Part shown: positions 52,617 to 64,000 of the stretch, in pieces
Position numbering within the stretch: the stretch's first letter is position 1
Layout: each line of letters begins with the position of its first letter
Assembly (NCBI RefSeq): GCF_009760925.1
Contig: NZ_VRLV01000005.1
Location: 372,001-436,000, forward strand
Direction of reading: 5' to 3'
Length of the DNA stretch: 64,000 nt
DNA from: Nonomuraea typhae
Lineage (GTDB): Bacteria > Actinomycetota > Actinomycetes > Streptosporangiales > Streptosporangiaceae
The notes under the pieces: model-generated
The model's input: the letters and a program-made list of their open reading frames with translations, nothing else
Told to the model about the DNA's origin: nothing
Databases searched by the model: none
Program-made: the position numbers and the translations under genes

Positions 52617-53266
52617 CTAGTTGTCGTCGTCGTTGCCGTCGTTAACGGGTGCGTCCTCGGGCTCGGCCACGGCCACCCGCGCCGGGCGCAGCACCCGGTC
52701 ACCCATGCGGTAACCAGCCTGCAGCACCTCGATCGCCGTGGGCTCCGTCACCTCCGACGAGTAGCTGTGCATCAGCGCCTCGTGGATCGTCGGGTCGAAG
52801 GGATCGCCCTTCTGGCCGAACGAGGCGAGCCCGAGCTTGGTGACCGCGGCCTCCAGCGACTCGGCCACCTTCGCGAAGCCGCCGGTGAGCTCACCGTGGT
52901 CGCGCGCGCGGCCGATGTCGTCCAGGACGGGAAGGAGCTCGGCCAGGGCCGAGGCCACCGCCATCTCCTTGACCGCGGCGCGGTCGCGCTCGACCCGGCG
53001 GCGGTAGTTGGTGTACTCCGCCTGGAGTCGCTGGAGATCGGCGGTGCGCTCGGCCAGCAGGCCGGCTTCGGCCCCGGTCAGCCCGTTGGCGTCGGAGCCC
53101 GCCGGGCCCGCGGCCGTCGCCGAGGCCCACGCGTCGGCCATGCCGTCGCCGGTTTCGCTGACCGTCTCGGACTCGGTGTCGTGGGCGTCGGCGGGGTGAC
53201 GTGCCTTGCCCGTCTCCGGGTCGATCTTGCGGTTGTCGCGGATCACCGGCTCCTCATCCCCCGGCA

Positions 53267-53267
<1 letters not shown>
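52617..53267 (-). CDS. grpE: Nucleotide exchange factor GrpE
   Basis: The product has about 216 residues: an acidic disordered N-terminus, a long dimerising helix (ERTADLQRLQAEYTNYRRRVERDRAAVKEMAVASALAELLPVLDDIGRA) and the beta domain (GDPFDPTIHEALMHSYSSE, AGYRMGDRVLRPARVAVAE). It releases ADP from DnaK. ATG 53267 overlaps the dnaK stop as TGATG; GTG 53270 just before it is also possible. Confidence 0.95.
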
Positions 53268-55138
<1,871 letters not shown>

Positions 55139-55159
55139 GAGTACGTCCTTGTAGTCAAA

Positions 55160-55180
55160 GTTGAGTCCGTTGCACTCAAG
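55160..55180. promoter_or_regulatory. HAIR element 1 (HspR operator)
   Basis: GTTGAGT-N7-ACTCAAG matches the known HspR consensus CTTGAGT-N7-ACTCAAG except for the first base. Its right edge overlaps the -10 box of the dnaK promoter. Confidence 0.93.
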
Positions 55181-55206
55181 TTACGAATGAGAGTCGTCTT
55201 TGTCAA
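55178..55206 (-). promoter_or_regulatory. dnaK operon promoter
   Basis: On the minus strand TTGACA (55206-55201), a 17-base spacer and TAACTT (55183-55178) form a near-consensus housekeeping promoter, about 40 bases before the dnaK start. Confidence 0.9.
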
Positions 55207-55210
55207 ACGA

Positions 55211-55231
55211 CTTGAGCGTACCCGGCTCAAC
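55211..55231. promoter_or_regulatory. HAIR element 2
   Basis: CTTGAGC-N7-GCTCAAC is a HAIR-like dyad with one arm mismatch and conserved 7-base spacer, lying just upstream of the -35 box. The two elements together bracket the promoter. Confidence 0.82.
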
Positions 55232-55407
55232 CCACGGTGGGTGCGCCGGCATTCCCCCTATCCGGCACGACAGGGGTCATCGCTGACACCACCCGTAACG
55301 CCGCAGCTTGGCCCGGGGTTCCGGACGTCGCCGGCGACCCTGGTCCTGCTGCGGTCAAGGGGGCGGCTGGACCGACGAGCGGCCCAGCCTGCCCAAGGGG
55401 TGCGCGG

Positions 55408-58400
55408 TCAGGTGATGGGCGTGTTCATGTCGGTGGTGATCTGGGCTGGGGTGAGGGCTCGGTTGTAGATGCGGACTTCGTCGATGAGGCCGGTGAAGTA
55501 TTCGCCCCAGACGGCGTTGCCGCCGATGCGGAGGGTGCCGTTGTCGGTCCGGATGTTTCCGGATGCGGTGACGGAGCTCACTTCTGTGCCGTTGACGAAC
55601 AGTTTCAGGGTGGTGCCGTCGTAGGTGGCCGCGGCGTGTGTCCAGGTGTTCACCGGGAGGGGTGTGGTGCCGTAGAGGCCGCGTTCTGCGGTGGTGTGGA
55701 TGGTGCTGTGGGCTCGGTCGTTGAGGTCGAGGGAGTAGGCCAGGTCGTTGGCGTACTGCTTCATCGCGATCGTGCGCCAGCCGGTCGTGGTCGTCGGCCG
55801 GATCCAGGCTTCCAGGGTCATGCCGCCGGTCAGGCGGAGACTGGGTGAGTCCGGGACCGTGACCCAGCTGGAGGTGCCGTTGAACGACAGGGCGGTGCCG
55901 TACCTGCCGGTGGTCGACCACGCGGCGGCGGTGGAGGTGCCGTTGTTGCCGATGCCGGAGGAGTCGGCGACCGTGACCCCGATGCCCTCGTTCATGCCGT
56001 AGGCGGCCACCAGGCCCTGGCCGGTCGGCGGCGCCGTCACCGTGGCGGTCGCTTCTCCGGATGAGGCGCTGGTGTTGGGAACGGAGTCGAAGGCGCGCAC
56101 GCGGTAGTAGTACGTCCCGGCGGCCAGGCCGGAGTCGGTGAACGACGTCGACGGGGTGGAGCCGACCTGGTTGGCCCCGGACGGGGTGAAGTTCGGGGTG
56201 GCCGATCGGTGGACGGTGTAACCCTCGACGCCCACGTTGTCCGTGGAGGCGGTCCACGACAAGGTGGCGAAGCCGGCGCCGCCGGCGGCCGTCAGGGAGC
56301 CGGGGGCGGTGGGCGGCTGGGTGTCGGGCGGTTGCGGGGTGCCGATCGGGGTGTTCATGTCGGCGGTGATCTGGGCTGGGGTGAGGGCTCGGTTGTAGAT
56401 GCGGACTTCGTCGATGAGGCCGGTGAAGTATTCGCCCCAGACGGCGTTGCCGCCGATGCGGAGGGTGCCGTTGTCGGTCCGGATGTTTCCGGATGCGGTG
56501 ACGGAGCTCACTTCTGTGCCGTTGACGAACAGTTTCAGGGTGGCGCCGTCGTAGGTAGCGGCGACATGCGTCCAGGTGTTCACCGGCAGGGGTGTGGTGC
56601 CGTAGAGGCCGCGTTCTGCGGTGGTGTGGATGGTACTGTGGGCCCGGTCGTTGAGGTCCAGCGAGTAGGCCAGGTCGTTGGCGTACTGCTTCATCGCGAT
56701 CGTGCGCCAGCCGGTCGTGGTCGTCGGCCGGATCCAGGCTTCCAGGGTCATGCCGCCGGTCAGGCGCAGGCTGGGTGAGTCCGCGACCGTGACCCAGCTG
56801 GACGTGCCGTTGAACGACAGCGCCTTGCCGTACTTGCCGGTCTGAGCCCACGTGGTCGCGGTGGCCGTGCCGTTGTTGCCCGACGGCGAGGCGTCGCCGA
56901 CCGTCGTGCCGGCGCCCTCGTTCATCGAGTACGCGGCCACGAGACCGGGCGGGTGCTGCACGGTCTGGTACGTCGCCGTGTACGTGGCCGCCGTGGCCGG
57001 GGCGGTGATGTTGTGGGCCTGGGCGCCGCCGTCCGACCAGGAGACGAAGCCCTGGTCACCCTGGGGCGAGGGCGCCGAGACACTGACGCTCGAGCCGACG
57101 ATGACCGTGCGGGTGAACGGGGCGACCGTCTGTTCGGCGTTGAAGCCGAGCAGCAGGCCCGGCGGGCTGGTCTGGAAGGTCAGGTTCACCGTCTTCGGCT
57201 GCAGCAGCACGCTCTTGGTGTCGGTCAGGCCGTGCGCGTCCGTCACCGTGAGCTTGAGCTCCAGGTGTGACGGGTACTCGTGGTCGGGCGCCTGGAACGA
57301 GCCGCCGGTCCCGGTGAACGTGGTGATCTCGTGCTCGTGGCAGCCGCCGGGGCAGTGGTGCAGGATCAGCGACCAGCGCATGCGCGAGCCGGGGATCGTG
57401 CCGTCCTGGGCGTCCGTGCCGGTGCCGGAGAAGGTGACCGTCTCGCCGACCGCCCAGGTCCTGGCGGACGTCGGGCTGGTGATCGCGGCCGTGGGCGGGG
57501 TGTTGCTCACGTTGATCGTGACCGTGGCGTCGCCCTGGCCGCCTCTGCCGTCGCTCACGCGTAGCCGGACCACGTACGACCCCGGTTGCGTGTAGGCGTG
57601 CGACGGGGTGGCCGAGGTGGAGTCGTCGAGCTCGCCGTCGCCGTCCAGGTCCCACGCGTAGGTGAGCGGGTCGCCGTCGGGGTCGCCGGAGCCGGTGCCG
57701 GAGAAGGTCACCGCGAGCGGGGCGTCGCCGGAGGTGGCACTGGCCGTGATCGCCGCCGTCGGCGGGGTGTTGTTGTACAGGTACCGCACGATCGTGCCGG
57801 CGTTGTAGTCCACCGCGAACAGGTCGCCGTTCGGGCCGGTCTCCAGGTCGACCACGACGACGCCGTTGTCGAACGTCTGGATCGTGGCCGGGTCCGGCAG
57901 GCCGTTCGCGCCCTTGGTCATGACCCAGATGCACGCGCGGGCGTAGTCGGAGACGAACAGCGCGCCGTCGTAGGCGGGCGGGTACGGCCCGGCCTCGTAG
58001 AAGGCCACGCCGGTGGACGCGGACAGGCCGGTCGGGCACGGGTCGTTGGGCGCCGGCCGGGTGCTGTGGTTCCAGGTGAAGTACGGCGCGGCGTGCGCGG
58101 ACGGGCCTGCCGCGTAGAAGTTCTCGCACAGGGTGAGGTTGAGCGCGTCGTAGCCGCCCTGCCGGTTGGGCCCTTCGTAGCAGGGCCAGCCGAAGTTCGT
58201 CACCCCTGAGGTGGGCGCGGCGACGCGGTTGACCTCTTCCCAGGTGTTCCAGCCGACCTCGCCCGTCCACATCTCCGCGGTGCCGGGGCGGTTGGTCAGG
58301 CGGAGGGGGTTGCGCAGGCCGGTGGCGACGATCCTGGCGGCGTTCGGGTCGGGGCTGGCGGCGTTGGGGTTGCCGGGCGCCGCCGCCCCCGTGTCCGGGT

Positions 58401-59187
58401 TGATCCTGATCATCGTGCCGTCGAGGCCGGCCGGGTCGCCCGTGGTGCGGATGTCCTGGGAGCGCAGCGCGCCGCCCTCGGCGGCCGGCGGCGTCAGCGC
58501 GGTGCCCACCGGGGAGGGCGGGTCGCCGCACGGGTTGTCCGGCGTGATGTCGGAGGCGGGCAGGTTGTCCTGGCCGTAGTCGGCGAAGTTGAAGCTGGCG
58601 CCGTCGCCGGAGGTCGCGTACAGCATGCCGTCGGGGCCGAACTGCAGGTCGCCGATCGAGTGGCTGGGGTGCTGCTGGCACCAGTCGGTGATCAGGGGCG
58701 TTTCCGCGCCGGTCGGGGAGATGACCGACAGGCGGCCGGTGATCAGGCAGCCGTCGCCGGTGGGGCCGGGCGGGGTGGGGCACGGGTCGTCGGTGGCGCC
58801 GGCCGTACCCCATCGTGGAGCGGTCCCACCTGGGACGGCGTCGTAGGAGTACAGGACGTACAGCCGGGGGTCGGCGGGGAAGGACGGGTGGAGCGCCATG
58901 CCGAGCAGGCCGCGGTCCCAGAAGTTGTGCACCTGGGTGCGCAGGTCCGCGTAGACGGTCGCGGTGGTGTCGGCGAGGGAGTCGTAGACCTTGATGATGC
59001 CGCTCTTCTCGGCCACGAAGACGCGGCCGTCGGCGGCGAACTCGACGTTGGTGGGGCGGGTCAGGCCGCTGAAGACGACCTGTTTCTGGAACTGCGCCGG
59101 CAGGGCCTGTGCGGGTGTCGCGGTGAGCGCGGCCACGCCGGCGATGAGTAAGAGCAGGGACGTCAGGGTGCGTAAGAGCCGTTTCAA
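55408..59187 (-). CDS. Large secreted sugar-dehydrogenase-like protein with PKD, FN3 and two LamG modules
   Basis: The product has 1259 residues and a signal peptide (LRTLTSLLLLIAGVAALTATPAQA). Residues about 30-465 form a PQQ-dependent glucose/sorbosone dehydrogenase-like beta-propeller (GLTRPTNVEFAADGRVFVAEKSG, HSIGDLQFGPDGMLYATSGDG). Two PKD-type domains (about 470-640) contain YAWDLDGDGELDDS, and a short beta domain follows. LamG module 1 covers about 755-945, FN3 about 955-1045 and LamG module 2 about 1055-1259. LamG and PKD modules bind carbohydrate, so the enzyme probably acts on polysaccharide-associated sugars outside the cell. Confidence 0.88.
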   Translation of the reverse strand: MKRLLRTLTSLLLLIAGVAALTATPAQALPAQFQKQVVFSGLTRPTNVEFAADGRVFVAEKSGIIKVYDSLADTTATVYADLRTQVHNFWDRGLLGMALHPSFPADPRLYVLYSYDAVPGGTAPRWGTAGATDDPCPTPPGPTGDGCLITGRLSVISPTGAETPLITDWCQQHPSHSIGDLQFGPDGMLYATSGDGASFNFADYGQDNLPASDITPDNPCGDPPSPVGTALTPPAAEGGALRSQDIRTTGDPAGLDGTMIRINPDTGAAAPGNPNAASPDPNAARIVATGLRNPLRLTNRPGTAEMWTGEVGWNTWEEVNRVAAPTSGVTNFGWPCYEGPNRQGGYDALNLTLCENFYAAGPSAHAAPYFTWNHSTRPAPNDPCPTGLSASTGVAFYEAGPYPPAYDGALFVSDYARACIWVMTKGANGLPDPATIQTFDNGVVVVDLETGPNGDLFAVDYNAGTIVRYLYNNTPPTAAITASATSGDAPLAVTFSGTGSGDPDGDPLTYAWDLDGDGELDDSTSATPSHAYTQPGSYVVRLRVSDGRGGQGDATVTINVSNTPPTAAITSPTSARTWAVGETVTFSGTGTDAQDGTIPGSRMRWSLILHHCPGGCHEHEITTFTGTGGSFQAPDHEYPSHLELKLTVTDAHGLTDTKSVLLQPKTVNLTFQTSPPGLLLGFNAEQTVAPFTRTVIVGSSVSVSAPSPQGDQGFVSWSDGGAQAHNITAPATAATYTATYQTVQHPPGLVAAYSMNEGAGTTVGDASPSGNNGTATATTWAQTGKYGKALSFNGTSSWVTVADSPSLRLTGGMTLEAWIRPTTTTGWRTIAMKQYANDLAYSLDLNDRAHSTIHTTAERGLYGTTPLPVNTWTHVAATYDGATLKLFVNGTEVSSVTASGNIRTDNGTLRIGGNAVWGEYFTGLIDEVRIYNRALTPAQITADMNTPIGTPQPPDTQPPTAPGSLTAAGGAGFATLSWTASTDNVGVEGYTVHRSATPNFTPSGANQVGSTPSTSFTDSGLAAGTYYYRVRAFDSVPNTSASSGEATATVTAPPTGQGLVAAYGMNEGIGVTVADSSGIGNNGTSTAAAWSTTGRYGTALSFNGTSSWVTVPDSPSLRLTGGMTLEAWIRPTTTTGWRTIAMKQYANDLAYSLDLNDRAHSTIHTTAERGLYGTTPLPVNTWTHAAATYDGTTLKLFVNGTEVSSVTASGNIRTDNGTLRIGGNAVWGEYFTGLIDEVRIYNRALTPAQITTDMNTPIT
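55421..55890 (-). repeat. LamG-coding direct repeat, copy 2 of the gene
   Basis: 470 bases match 56351-56820 at an exact offset of 930 bases (310 codons) with roughly 17 differences; the first 190 bases differ at only one. Silent positions are conserved too, so the duplication is recent or maintained by gene conversion. Confidence 0.9.
56351..56820 (-). repeat. LamG-coding direct repeat, copy 1 of the gene
   Basis: Partner of 55421-55890. It encodes the first LamG module, separated from the second by the FN3 domain. Confidence 0.9.
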
Positions 59188-59297
59188 GAGAACCCCCCAG
59201 TGACCGGGTTTTGTCTTGATCTACGCAATGAATGAAGCGGAAGTCACTGGGGATGTCCTCTTCTGGACATTTTCCTGCTTGTTTAAGCTTTTACTGC

Positions 59298-59741
59298 CTA
59301 TTTGAGCTTTGCGCCGTCGACGATCTTGCGCTTGCCCAGCGGGGTCTTGAGCTTGACGGTCGTCGTCTTCTGGATGGCGATCTCGATGCAGGCGACGTTC
59401 TGGGCCTTCTGGTCCGTGCCCTCGTAGAGGGTGATCGTGACCCTGCTGCCGGACTCCTTCACCTCCACCCGGTCGAGCACCGTGCAGGGAGCCACGCCCG
59501 ACCACCAGGTGAGCCTGATCTTCCTGCCGCGGTCGTATGCCTTGGCCTTCAGGTAAGGAATCTTGCGGGTGTTGATCGTGTTGCCGATGGGTTTCACCGG
59601 CTCCGGGCCCTTGGTGGGGGTTTGCGTCACCGGCCCCGAGGTCAGAGTGGCGACCTTGGAGCTGGCCAGATTCTGGGGCGGCGTCGCCGTACCGCAACTC
59701 GTTGCCAGAACCAGGCATCCAGCCAGGAGGATTGTCCGCAT
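59298..59741 (-). CDS. Small lipoprotein, 147 residues
   Basis: The frame from ATG 59741 has a lipoprotein signal (TILLAGCLVLATSC). A Thr/Pro linker follows, then a small beta domain (RKIRLTWWSGVAPCTVLDRVEVKESGSRVTITLYEG) with two cysteines, and the C-terminal strand VKLKTPLGKRKIVDGAKL. Such lipoproteins are common in streptomycetes and relatives; function unknown. Divergent from the proline dehydrogenase gene, 54 bases between starts. Confidence 0.78.
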   Translation of the reverse strand: MRTILLAGCLVLATSCGTATPPQNLASSKVATLTSGPVTQTPTKGPEPVKPIGNTINTRKIPYLKAKAYDRGRKIRLTWWSGVAPCTVLDRVEVKESGSRVTITLYEGTDQKAQNVACIEIAIQKTTTVKLKTPLGKRKIVDGAKLK

Positions 59742-59795
59742 AACCCTTCGACGGATGCGATCGTGCCCAGGTTCACGGGGGCGGAAGTTAGGGTG

Positions 59796-60683
59796 ATGGG
59801 CGTGCTTCGTCGGGCTCTCATCGCCGCCTCCACAAGTGACCGCGCCGAGCGTGTGGTCTCCTCCTCCCGCCTGACCAGGGAACTGGTCCGGCGCTACGTC
59901 GCCGACGACATCGGCGCGGTCGTCACCGAGCTGACCGACCGGCGGCTGCTGGTCACGGTCGACCACCTGGGGGAGGAGGTGCGTGACCGGGCGCAGGCCG
60001 AGAACGCCGTCCACGCCTACCTCGCCCTGCTCGACCGGCTGCCGCCCGGCGCCGACGTCTCGGTCAAGCTGACCGCGCTCGGCCTGCGGCTGTCGGAGCA
60101 GCTCGCCCTGGACAACGCCGCCACGATCTGCGACGCCGTCACCGGCCGCGGCATCACGCTCACGCTCGACGCCGAGGAACACGACACGATCCCCGGGCTG
60201 CAGTCCGTCCACGCCACCCTGCGCAAGGAACACCCCGACGTCGGCATCGTCGTCCAGGCGTACCTGCGCGACGCCGCCGAGCGCTGCGCCCGCCTCGACG
60301 GCGCCCGCGTACGGCTGTGCAAAGGCGCCTACACCGCGCCCGGCGCCCACACCTCCGCCCGGGAGATCGACCGCTCGTTCGTGCGCTGCCTCAAGATCCT
60401 CATGTCCGGGACCGGCTACCCCATGGTCGCCACCCACGACCCGCGCCTCATCGAGATCGCCGCCGCGCTGGCCGTGCTCAACGGGCGCGACGCCACCGCC
60501 TTCGAGTACCAGATGCTGTACGGCGTGCGTCCCGCCGAGCAGGAGCGGCTGGCCGGGGTCGGCGCCCAGGTGCGCGTGTACGTGCCGTTCGGCGCCGACT
60601 GGTATCCCTACCTCATGCGCCGCCTGGCCGAGCGCCCGGCGAACCTCGCCTTCTTCGCCCGATCCCTGCTCTCGCGAAGCTAG
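59796..60683 (+). CDS. putB: Proline dehydrogenase
   Basis: This 295-residue single-domain FAD enzyme oxidises proline to pyrroline-5-carboxylate. Motifs are SVKLTALGLRLS, LTLDAEEHDTIPG, VVQAYLRDA, VRLCKGAYT, MVATHDPRLIE, AFEYQMLYGVRP and YVPFGADWYPYLMRRLAERPANLAFF. These match the family from the first beta strand to the C-terminal substrate helix. ATG 59796 directly follows GTG 59793, which is equally possible. proC is 33 bases downstream, an operon joining the catabolic and biosynthetic reactions at pyrroline-5-carboxylate. Confidence 0.9.
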   Translation: MGVLRRALIAASTSDRAERVVSSSRLTRELVRRYVADDIGAVVTELTDRRLLVTVDHLGEEVRDRAQAENAVHAYLALLDRLPPGADVSVKLTALGLRLSEQLALDNAATICDAVTGRGITLTLDAEEHDTIPGLQSVHATLRKEHPDVGIVVQAYLRDAAERCARLDGARVRLCKGAYTAPGAHTSAREIDRSFVRCLKILMSGTGYPMVATHDPRLIEIAAALAVLNGRDATAFEYQMLYGVRPAEQERLAGVGAQVRVYVPFGADWYPYLMRRLAERPANLAFFARSLLSRS

Positions 60684-60716
60684 ATAGGCTGTCTGCCTAC
60701 CCTCGGAGAGGCTGAC

Positions 60717-61511
60717 ATGATCGCGATTCTGGGCACGGGCAAGATGGGCGAGGCGCTGCTGTCGGGGCTGCTGCGGGCCGGGTTCAAGCCCGGTGACGTC
60801 GTGGCCACGACCCGCCGCCCGGAACGTTCCCAGGCGCTGCGCGACACCTACGGCGTGCAGACGGTCTCCAACGCCGAGGCCGCCAAGACGGCCGACACCC
60901 TCATCCTGGCCGTCAAGCCGCAGGACATGGCGACGCTCCTGGCGGAGATCGCCCCCTACGTTCCCGACGACCGGCTGGTCATCTCGGCCGCGGCCGGCAT
61001 CACCACCGCCTTCGTCGAGCAGCGCCTGGGTGTGGACGTGCCGGTGGTCAGGGTCATGTCCAACACGCCGATCCGCTTCGACGAGGCCATGAGCGTCATC
61101 TCGGCCGGCGCGCACGCCGGCGAGGAGCACCTGCGGCGCACCGAGGACCTCCTGAAGCCGGTCGGCAAGGTCCTGCGCATCCCCGAGTCGCAGCAGGACG
61201 CCGCCACCGCGCTGTCCGGCAGCGGCCCCGCCTACTTCTTCTACCTGGTCGAGGCCATGGTGGACGCGGGCATCCTGCTCGGCATGCCGCGCGCGGCGGC
61301 CCTCGACATGGTCACCCAGTCGATCGTCGGCGCCGCCATCATGCTGCGCGACTCCGGCGAGCACCCGGTCATCCTGCGCGAGGCGGTCACCAGCCCGGGC
61401 GGCACGACGATCGCGGCCATCGCCGAACTGGAGCGCCACAGCGTGCGCGCCGCCTTCCTGGCCGCCATCGAGGCGGCCCGCGACCGGGGCAGGGAACTGG
61501 CCGCCGGGTGA
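60717..61511 (+). CDS. proC: Pyrroline-5-carboxylate reductase
   Basis: This 264-residue enzyme reduces pyrroline-5-carboxylate to proline with NAD(P)H. It has the dinucleotide-binding start IAILGTGKMGEALLSGLLRAG, VKPQDM, SAAAGITTAFVEQRLG, RVMSNTPIRFDEAMSVIS and the signature ALSGSGPAYFFYLVEAMVDAG with VTSPGGTTIAAIAELE. It lies 33 bases after proline dehydrogenase. Start ATG 60717 with GGAGAGG upstream. Confidence 0.95.
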   Translation: MIAILGTGKMGEALLSGLLRAGFKPGDVVATTRRPERSQALRDTYGVQTVSNAEAAKTADTLILAVKPQDMATLLAEIAPYVPDDRLVISAAAGITTAFVEQRLGVDVPVVRVMSNTPIRFDEAMSVISAGAHAGEEHLRRTEDLLKPVGKVLRIPESQQDAATALSGSGPAYFFYLVEAMVDAGILLGMPRAAALDMVTQSIVGAAIMLRDSGEHPVILREAVTSPGGTTIAAIAELERHSVRAAFLAAIEAARDRGRELAAG

Positions 61512-61576
61512 CCGGAAACGCTGCTTAGCCGGACGTCGCCTGCGACCCCGACGGGGGCGTGCCTACGATGGATGGG

Positions 61577-62925
61577 GTGACGATCCGTCGCGGAATCCCC
61601 CCGCTGCTCGTCCTTCTCGTCCTGACCGGCTGCGCGGCCGACGTGCCGCCCGCCGTACAGCTCGCGGAAGTCAGGCGCGCGCCCGTCACCGAGGTCGTCG
61701 AGGCCCCGGCCACGATCGGCGCCCGCGCCACCGCAGCCCTGCGCGCCCCCGCCCAGGGCACCATCGCCAAGCTGTACGTCGGCGACGGCGAACCCGTGAA
61801 GAAGGGCCAGATCCTCGCCAAGATCCGCTCTCCCCAGGCCGAGGACCAGCTCACCCAGGCCAAGAAGGCCGCCCGCCCCGCGCGCATGCCGTCCATCGGC
61901 GTGCCCCGCATTCAGTTGGCCGCCTTCGACACCTCCGCGCTCGACCGCAAGGTGCTCGCGCACTTCGCCCAGGCCCGGCGCGAGGCCAGGAAGATCCGCG
62001 AGCTCCGGCTGCGCAAGCAGGTGCTCGAGGCCGTCGACCTCGCCCGGACCCAGTACCGCGCCCAGACCAAGGCGCTGGCCGGGATCACCGCCCAGTTAGG
62101 ACGGACCGTCTCCCAGGTGCTCTCCCAGACCACCAGCGGCCTCAGCGCGTCGATGTCCTCCCTTCAGGCCGCCTCGCTGACCCAGGCGAAGGCCGCGGTG
62201 AAGGTCGCCAAGGGCACCGTGGACGCGCTCACCATCAAGGCCCCGTTCTCCGGCGTGATCACCCTGGGCCGCGCCTCGGGCTCCGGCTCCGGCGGCTCCG
62301 CGGCGCTCGGCGGTCTCCTGAGCCAGATCCCCGGCGGAGGCGGTGCCGCCCTTCCCGCCACGCCCTCCACCGGCGGCACCACGGTCGCGGCCGGCGTACC
62401 CGTCTCCGCCGGGGACACCATCGTCACCGTCACCGACATCTCCGAGCTGACGCTCTCCGCCGACATCGACGAGACCGACATCCTGCTGGTGAAGCCCGGC
62501 GCCAAGGCCGAGGTCGAACTGGACGCCGTCCCCGGAGCCACCTACACCGCCAAGGTCGCCGGCATCGGGGTCACGCCCCTGCAGTCCAGCACCGGCGGCG
62601 TCAGCTACCCCGTCCGCCTGACCCTGGGGCCGGGAACCTTCGACGACTCGACCGCCGCCCCCGCCCCCAAACCCGGCATGAGCGCCGTCGCCCGCCTGAT
62701 CGTCCGCGAATCGCCCGCCGCCGTGTCCGTCCCCGCCTCGGCCATCGTGACCAGCGGCCGCGAAAGCGTCGTCTGGGCCGCGACCGCGAACGGGGCCGCC
62801 CAGCGGCGCGTGGTCAAGCTGGGCGCCCAGGGCGAGGCGGTGGTGGAGGTCCTCAGCGGCCTCACGGTCGGCGAGCGTGTGGTCGTCAAGGGCGCGGACT
62901 CGGTACGGCAAGGCCAGCAGTTGTC

Positions 62926-62929
<4 letters not shown>
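61577..62929 (+). CDS. HlyD/MacA-type membrane-fusion lipoprotein
   Basis: The product has about 450 residues. A lipoprotein signal (PPLLVLLVLTGC) is followed by a biotinyl-lipoyl-like half (TAALRAPAQGTIAKLYVGDGEPVKKGQILAKIRSPQ). A helical hairpin (about 95-210) leads into the second lipoyl half (IKAPFSGVITLGRASG) with an inserted Gly/Ser-rich loop, and then a beta-barrel domain (ISELTLSADIDETDILLVKPGAKAEVELDAVPG). It forms the periplasm-facing adaptor of an ABC exporter. GTG 61577 follows TACGAT by seven bases, so it may be leaderless. Its stop overlaps the ATPase gene. Confidence 0.88.
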
Positions 62930-63653
<724 letters not shown>

Positions 63654-63657
<4 letters not shown>

Positions 63658-64000
63658 GAGGGCGCGAGGCGTTCGGCATGGCCTTGGAGGCATTACGGGT
63701 CAACCGGATGCGGAGCCTGCTCACCATGCTGGGCGTGATCATCGGCGTCCTGTCGGTCGTGATCCTGGTCTCGGTGGGCACCGGGGCGAAGGACACCGTC
63801 GAGCGGGAGATCTCCGGCCTGGGCAGCAACATCATCCTGATCGTCCCCGGCCGGCTGAACATGGGCGCCGCCCCCACGCAGAGCCGCCTCGACCTCACCG
63901 ACGTCGCCTACGTGCGCCGGGTGGTCGGGGATCCGGGCAAGGTGACGGTGTCCCTGCAGTCGGGCGAAACCGTGCGGGTCGGCAGGGCCGAGACGTTCTC
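63654..64000 (+). CDS. MacB-like FtsX-domain permease, N-terminal part
   Basis: The open frame from GTG 63654 (overlap GTGA with the ATPase stop) runs off the window. It starts GREAFGMALEALRVNRMRSLLTMLGVIIG, the amphipathic helix and first membrane segment of MacB permeases, then VLSVVILVSVGTGAKDTVEREISGLGSNII, the signature region, and the extracytoplasmic domain begins. It completes the adaptor-ATPase-permease exporter. GAGGAGG lies just upstream. Confidence 0.9.

Overview
The window is about 71% GC, is densely packed with genes using actinobacterial codon bias, and contains no tRNA, rRNA or CRISPR array that I can see. The gene order tad pilus locus / YprA-type helicase / bldG-apgA / hppA matches what I remember of the bldG neighbourhood of Streptomyces coelicolor. 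Together with XRE-DUF397 pairs, a remnant of an actinomycete conjugative element and many leaderless genes, it suggests a sporulating filamentous actinomycete, most likely Streptosporangiales (Nonomuraea-like). That placement is inference, not a database result.

Layout: 0-4.5 kb is a Tad/Flp pilus-secretion operon (cpaE/ssd-like end, tadA, tadB, tadC, DUF4244 pilin-like, two TadE/G-like pseudopilins). 4.7-5.8 kb holds a small unknown gene and a GNAT acetyltransferase in lower-GC DNA, interrupting what is usually a continuous tad-helicase neighbourhood. 6.2-8.5 kb is a large repeat-rich one-span surface protein. 9-11.8 kb is the helicase. 11.9-12.7 kb is bldG and its anti-sigma-like partner, then hppA, a 36-codon membrane peptide missed by length cut-offs, a SixA-like phosphatase and a FUSC membrane protein. 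A 102-bp intergenic element occurs twice in opposite orientation around that last group.

18.9-25.2 kb: serB, two paralogous secreted proteins, a queA-SDR pair and a GAF-histidine kinase/LuxR response regulator pair. 25.4-33.8 kb: a Ser/Thr kinase fused to a seven-bladed WD40 propeller, an ABC ATPase, an SPFH protein, a TSUP permease and a tightly packed minus-strand group (molybdopterin oxidoreductase, HD hydrolase, DUF2231-Rieske protein, odd NmrA-like protein). 36.1-38.8 kb looks like a decayed integrative-element fragment: two transfer-region genes whose expected FtsK-like partner is absent, followed in lower-GC DNA by a repressor/DUF397 pair with palindromic operators.

39.2-47.6 kb: a TPR protein, a TetR-EphD operon with a palindromic operator on its start codon, a CapA-like lipoprotein, a divergent XRE regulator/MFS exporter pair, and catalase. 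48.4-55.2 kb is a complete heat-shock operon dnaK-grpE-dnaJ-hspR-clpB with a well-formed promoter bracketed by two HAIR operators, so HspR probably represses its own operon. 55.4-59.2 kb is a 1259-residue secreted sugar-dehydrogenase-like protein with PKD, FN3 and two nearly identical LamG modules. 59.8-61.5 kb encodes proline catabolic and biosynthetic enzymes (proline dehydrogenase, ProC). The window ends in a MacA-MacB-like exporter operon whose permease runs off the edge.
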